Source: Calditrichia bacterium (GTDB lineage Bacteria > Calditrichota > Calditrichia > RBG-13-44-9 > J075). From it: DNA of 64,000 bases. The stretch spans positions 1 through 64,000 of the forward strand of contig JANQQU010000063.1 of assembly GCA_028284905.1 (NCBI GenBank). The letters are read 5' to 3'. A program made the translations under genes and the position numbers. Positions 62,014 through 64,000 of this stretch are shown here, in pieces; position 1 is the first letter of the stretch, and every line of letters begins with the position of its first letter. The notes beneath the pieces are model-generated. The model was not told where the DNA came from. It did no database searches and saw only the letters and a list, made by a program, of their open reading frames with translations.

Positions 62014-64000
62014 ATGGCAAGATCTGTGAAGGTGGTCTTTTGGCTGTTGCTCTGTACGTTTGCTTTAACGGCACAGTCAAAAATAGCGCCCGGTTTGAAC
62101 ACAGCCCTTAATAATGCTATCGAAAACGATGTGCCGGTGAAAGCATTGATCGTACTGGAAGATCAATTCGATATCCGGGCATTGGACTCGCAGCTTTACG
62201 CGGAAGAAGCCTTATTGGGTGAGCGCGCTTATCGCGTAATTACGGCGCTTCAGGATAAAGCGGCGTCAACACAGGGACCCTTGTTAGATTACCTCGCTTC
62301 GAAATCTTCGGATGAGGTTCTTTCTTATCAGGCTTTTTGGGTTTCCAACATGATTGCTGTTGAGGCCCGTCCGTCCGTTATTATGGAGATGAGTACCCGT
62401 AGCGATATCGGTTATCTCCAAATTGATGCGGAACTGGAATGGGACAAACCGGTTGCTTCTCAGCCGGCGGATAATATTCCGAATGGCGTTGAGCCTGGTA
62501 TCCGTGCGATCAATGCGCATTTGATGTGGCAAGCCGGTTTTACCGGTGATGGCGTCATCGTAATGGGTGTTGATACTGGTGTGGATCCCAATCACCCGGC
62601 AATCGGCTGGAAATGGCGTGGAAATTCTGTGCCTGCTGATCAGGCCTGGTTAGATCCCGGCGGTGGCTCAACCACACCGAACGATTGTGATAACCACGGT
62701 ACTCACACCATTGGTACCATGCAGGGACTGGACCCGGCAACCAATGATACCATCGGTGTAGCGTTTGGCTCTGAGTGGATTGCAGCAAAAACAATCTGTT
62801 CAGGAAATCATACCTCCCGCTCTATTGCCGCATTTCAGTGGGCAATGGACCCGGATGGCGATCCCAGCACCCATGATGATATGCCTGTTGGTATCGGGAA
62901 CTCCTGGTGGGATCCGTCAATTACTGCCAGCACTCAGTGCGATCCGGCACAGAATCCTTACATTGCTGTCGTTCAGGCAGTAGAGGCTTCCGGTATCGGT
63001 ATTGTTTTCTCTGCTGGTAACAGTGGCCCGGGTGGCACTTCGATCACTCAGCCGAAAAATGTAAACTACGATTTAGTAAACTTCTGGGCGACCGGTGCTG
63101 TGGATGGCAATAATCCCAGTCTTCCGATTGCTGGTTTTAGTAGTCGTGGACCGGTGGTTGCCAGCTGTTTAACCGGAGATCCTTCTCTGGATATCAAGCC
63201 GGAAGCATCCGCCCCGGGCGTAAACGTTCGCTCAGCGGTTATCGGTACTGGTTATGGCAACCTTAGTGGTACTTCCATGGCAGCTCCGCACGTTGTTGGT
63301 GCTTTGGCACTGTTGCGTGAGGCGCATCCGAACCGCACTGGTACCGAGCTGAAAATGGCTCTCTATCTCACCGCAACGGACCTTGGTGCACCCGGTGAAG
63401 ATAATGATTATGGTATGGGTGTTATTGATGTTTGGGCAGCGCATCAGTCTTTGGCAGATCCGGAAGACCCGGAAGCGCCCACAGACGTTACTGCCTATAG
63501 TGATTTCAATACCCCGACGTCCATTCAGCTGGACTGGACAGACCCGACGAACTATGTTAGTGGCGACACTTTGCTGAATTTCACCATTGAAATTTATCGC
63601 GATGGCGCCAACGTTGCTTCTGTAGCCAGTGGTACCGGCACTTATACAGACGGCGGCTTGACTGATGGTCAAACTTACGCTTATGAAGTCATGTCAAAAG
63701 ATACGAACGACAGTCTCAGTAATAGCGTAAACTTGTCTGCTACCGCTGGTGGTGCAGCGACACCCGCAGCACCGACAGATCTCTCCGTAGCAGCAACAAC
63801 TAGTGATGCAACATTATCCTGGACGGATCCAACCACCCAGGAAGATGGCACCCCACTGGATGATCTTGATCATATTAATGTATACCGCGATGGCACTATG
63901 ATTGCCAGCGTTTCTCCGGGAACGGAAAGTTATGTCGATACACCTCCTCCCGGTTTTGTTTATCGCTATACTGTAACCGCTGTGGACAATGAAAGTCCAG
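62014..64000 (+). CDS. Subtilisin-like (S8) serine protease, partial at window end
   Basis: The first 662 codons of a secreted subtilase that runs past the window. Signal peptide (VVFWLLLCTFALTAQ), an I9-like propeptide with VPVKALIVLEDQ, then the catalytic domain from about residue 165. Asp187 lies in MGVDTGVDPNHP, His228 in DNHGTHTIGT, Ser421 in SGTSMAAPHVVG, and the oxyanion Asn region is SAGNSGPGG. After residue 485 two Fn3 domains (PEAPTDVTAYSDFN and PAAPTDLSVAATTS starts) match those of the preceding gene. AAAGGAG sets the ATG. A C-terminal sorting domain beyond the window is likely. Confidence 0.92.
   Translation, partial: MARSVKVVFWLLLCTFALTAQSKIAPGLNTALNNAIENDVPVKALIVLEDQFDIRALDSQLYAEEALLGERAYRVITALQDKAASTQGPLLDYLASKSSDEVLSYQAFWVSNMIAVEARPSVIMEMSTRSDIGYLQIDAELEWDKPVASQPADNIPNGVEPGIRAINAHLMWQAGFTGDGVIVMGVDTGVDPNHPAIGWKWRGNSVPADQAWLDPGGGSTTPNDCDNHGTHTIGTMQGLDPATNDTIGVAFGSEWIAAKTICSGNHTSRSIAAFQWAMDPDGDPSTHDDMPVGIGNSWWDPSITASTQCDPAQNPYIAVVQAVEASGIGIVFSAGNSGPGGTSITQPKNVNYDLVNFWATGAVDGNNPSLPIAGFSSRGPVVASCLTGDPSLDIKPEASAPGVNVRSAVIGTGYGNLSGTSMAAPHVVGALALLREAHPNRTGTELKMALYLTATDLGAPGEDNDYGMGVIDVWAAHQSLADPEDPEAPTDVTAYSDFNTPTSIQLDWTDPTNYVSGDTLLNFTIEIYRDGANVASVASGTGTYTDGGLTDGQTYAYEVMSKDTNDSLSNSVNLSATAGGAATPAAPTDLSVAATTSDATLSWTDPTTQEDGTPLDDLDHINVYRDGTMIASVSPGTESYVDTPPPGFVYRYTVTAVDNESP

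Noticed and set aside
1-64000. CRISPR array, prophage, integron or insertion sequence
   Set aside because: No regularly spaced direct repeats with unique spacers, no integrase, transposase or phage structural gene was seen in any frame.

Overview
The window comes from a bacterium of the FCB superphylum, most likely Calditrichota or a neighbour such as KSB1 or Ignavibacteriota. The best clue is the C-terminal sorting signal of the Por (type IX) secretion kind, visible in two large secreted proteins (NFPNPFN and NYPNPFNPS motifs followed by a GxYxYxF-like end). Lipoproteins, a TonB-dependent-receptor-like barrel and periplasmic beta-propeller enzymes show a diderm envelope. This placement is an inference; there is no rRNA, tRNA, insertion sequence, CRISPR array or phage gene in the window to anchor it.

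Layout. 0.3-3.1 kb: feoA-feoB plus a small FeoB-associated protein behind a near-consensus sigma70 promoter. 3.1-3.5 kb: a two-helix SLATT/DUF4231-like membrane protein bracketed by palindromic repeats. 3.8-14.1 kb: tRNA hydroxylase TrhO, a propeller-esterase fusion, a NarL-type two-component pair, leucyl aminopeptidase, an ATP-grasp ligase and a second propeller protein. 14.2-17.0 kb: a leftward four-gene operon (DUF2071-like, SRPBCC-DoxX fusion, DCC thiol oxidoreductase, TetR) whose promoter lies between two perfect inverted operators. 17.1-22.4 kb: Nudix, TerB-like, M19 dipeptidase, then an AraC / MATE / FMN-reductase cluster in which the MATE gene is cut by a nonsense codon and the AraC gene lacks a normal start codon. 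22.5-27.3 kb: sorted BNR-repeat protein, lipoprotein dipeptidase, MsrP-like molybdoenzyme, DUF5984 protein.

27.5-33.9 kb is the most interesting block: a YfiR-like periplasmic protein followed, with a 9-base gap and then a 4-base overlap, by two colinear hybrid histidine kinases (CHASE8-like sensor, PAS, GAF, kinase, receiver). This looks like the YfiR-YfiN periplasmic sensing logic joined to phosphotransfer instead of a diguanylate cyclase.

34.5-46.4 kb: SatD, CPBP protease, SpoU-type rRNA methyltransferase, ABC-F ATPase, HflK-HflC, intact MATE transporter, DinB protein and an archaeal-type XPB helicase / Bax1 (DUF790) nuclease pair. 47.2-53.4 kb: outer-membrane barrel, lipoprotein, GyrI-like protein, M64 peptidase, ornithine-cyclodeaminase-like enzyme. 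53.5-57.3 kb: Bax-inhibitor-1 protein and an NtrY/NtrX-type pair. 57.6-64 kb: an 1145-residue sorted protein and a subtilisin-like protease that runs off the window and shares its tandem Fn3 module.

The intergenic DNA is unusual in its own right: at least six distinct families of palindromic or short dispersed repeats occupy gaps between genes, including copies that reach into or abut coding ends.
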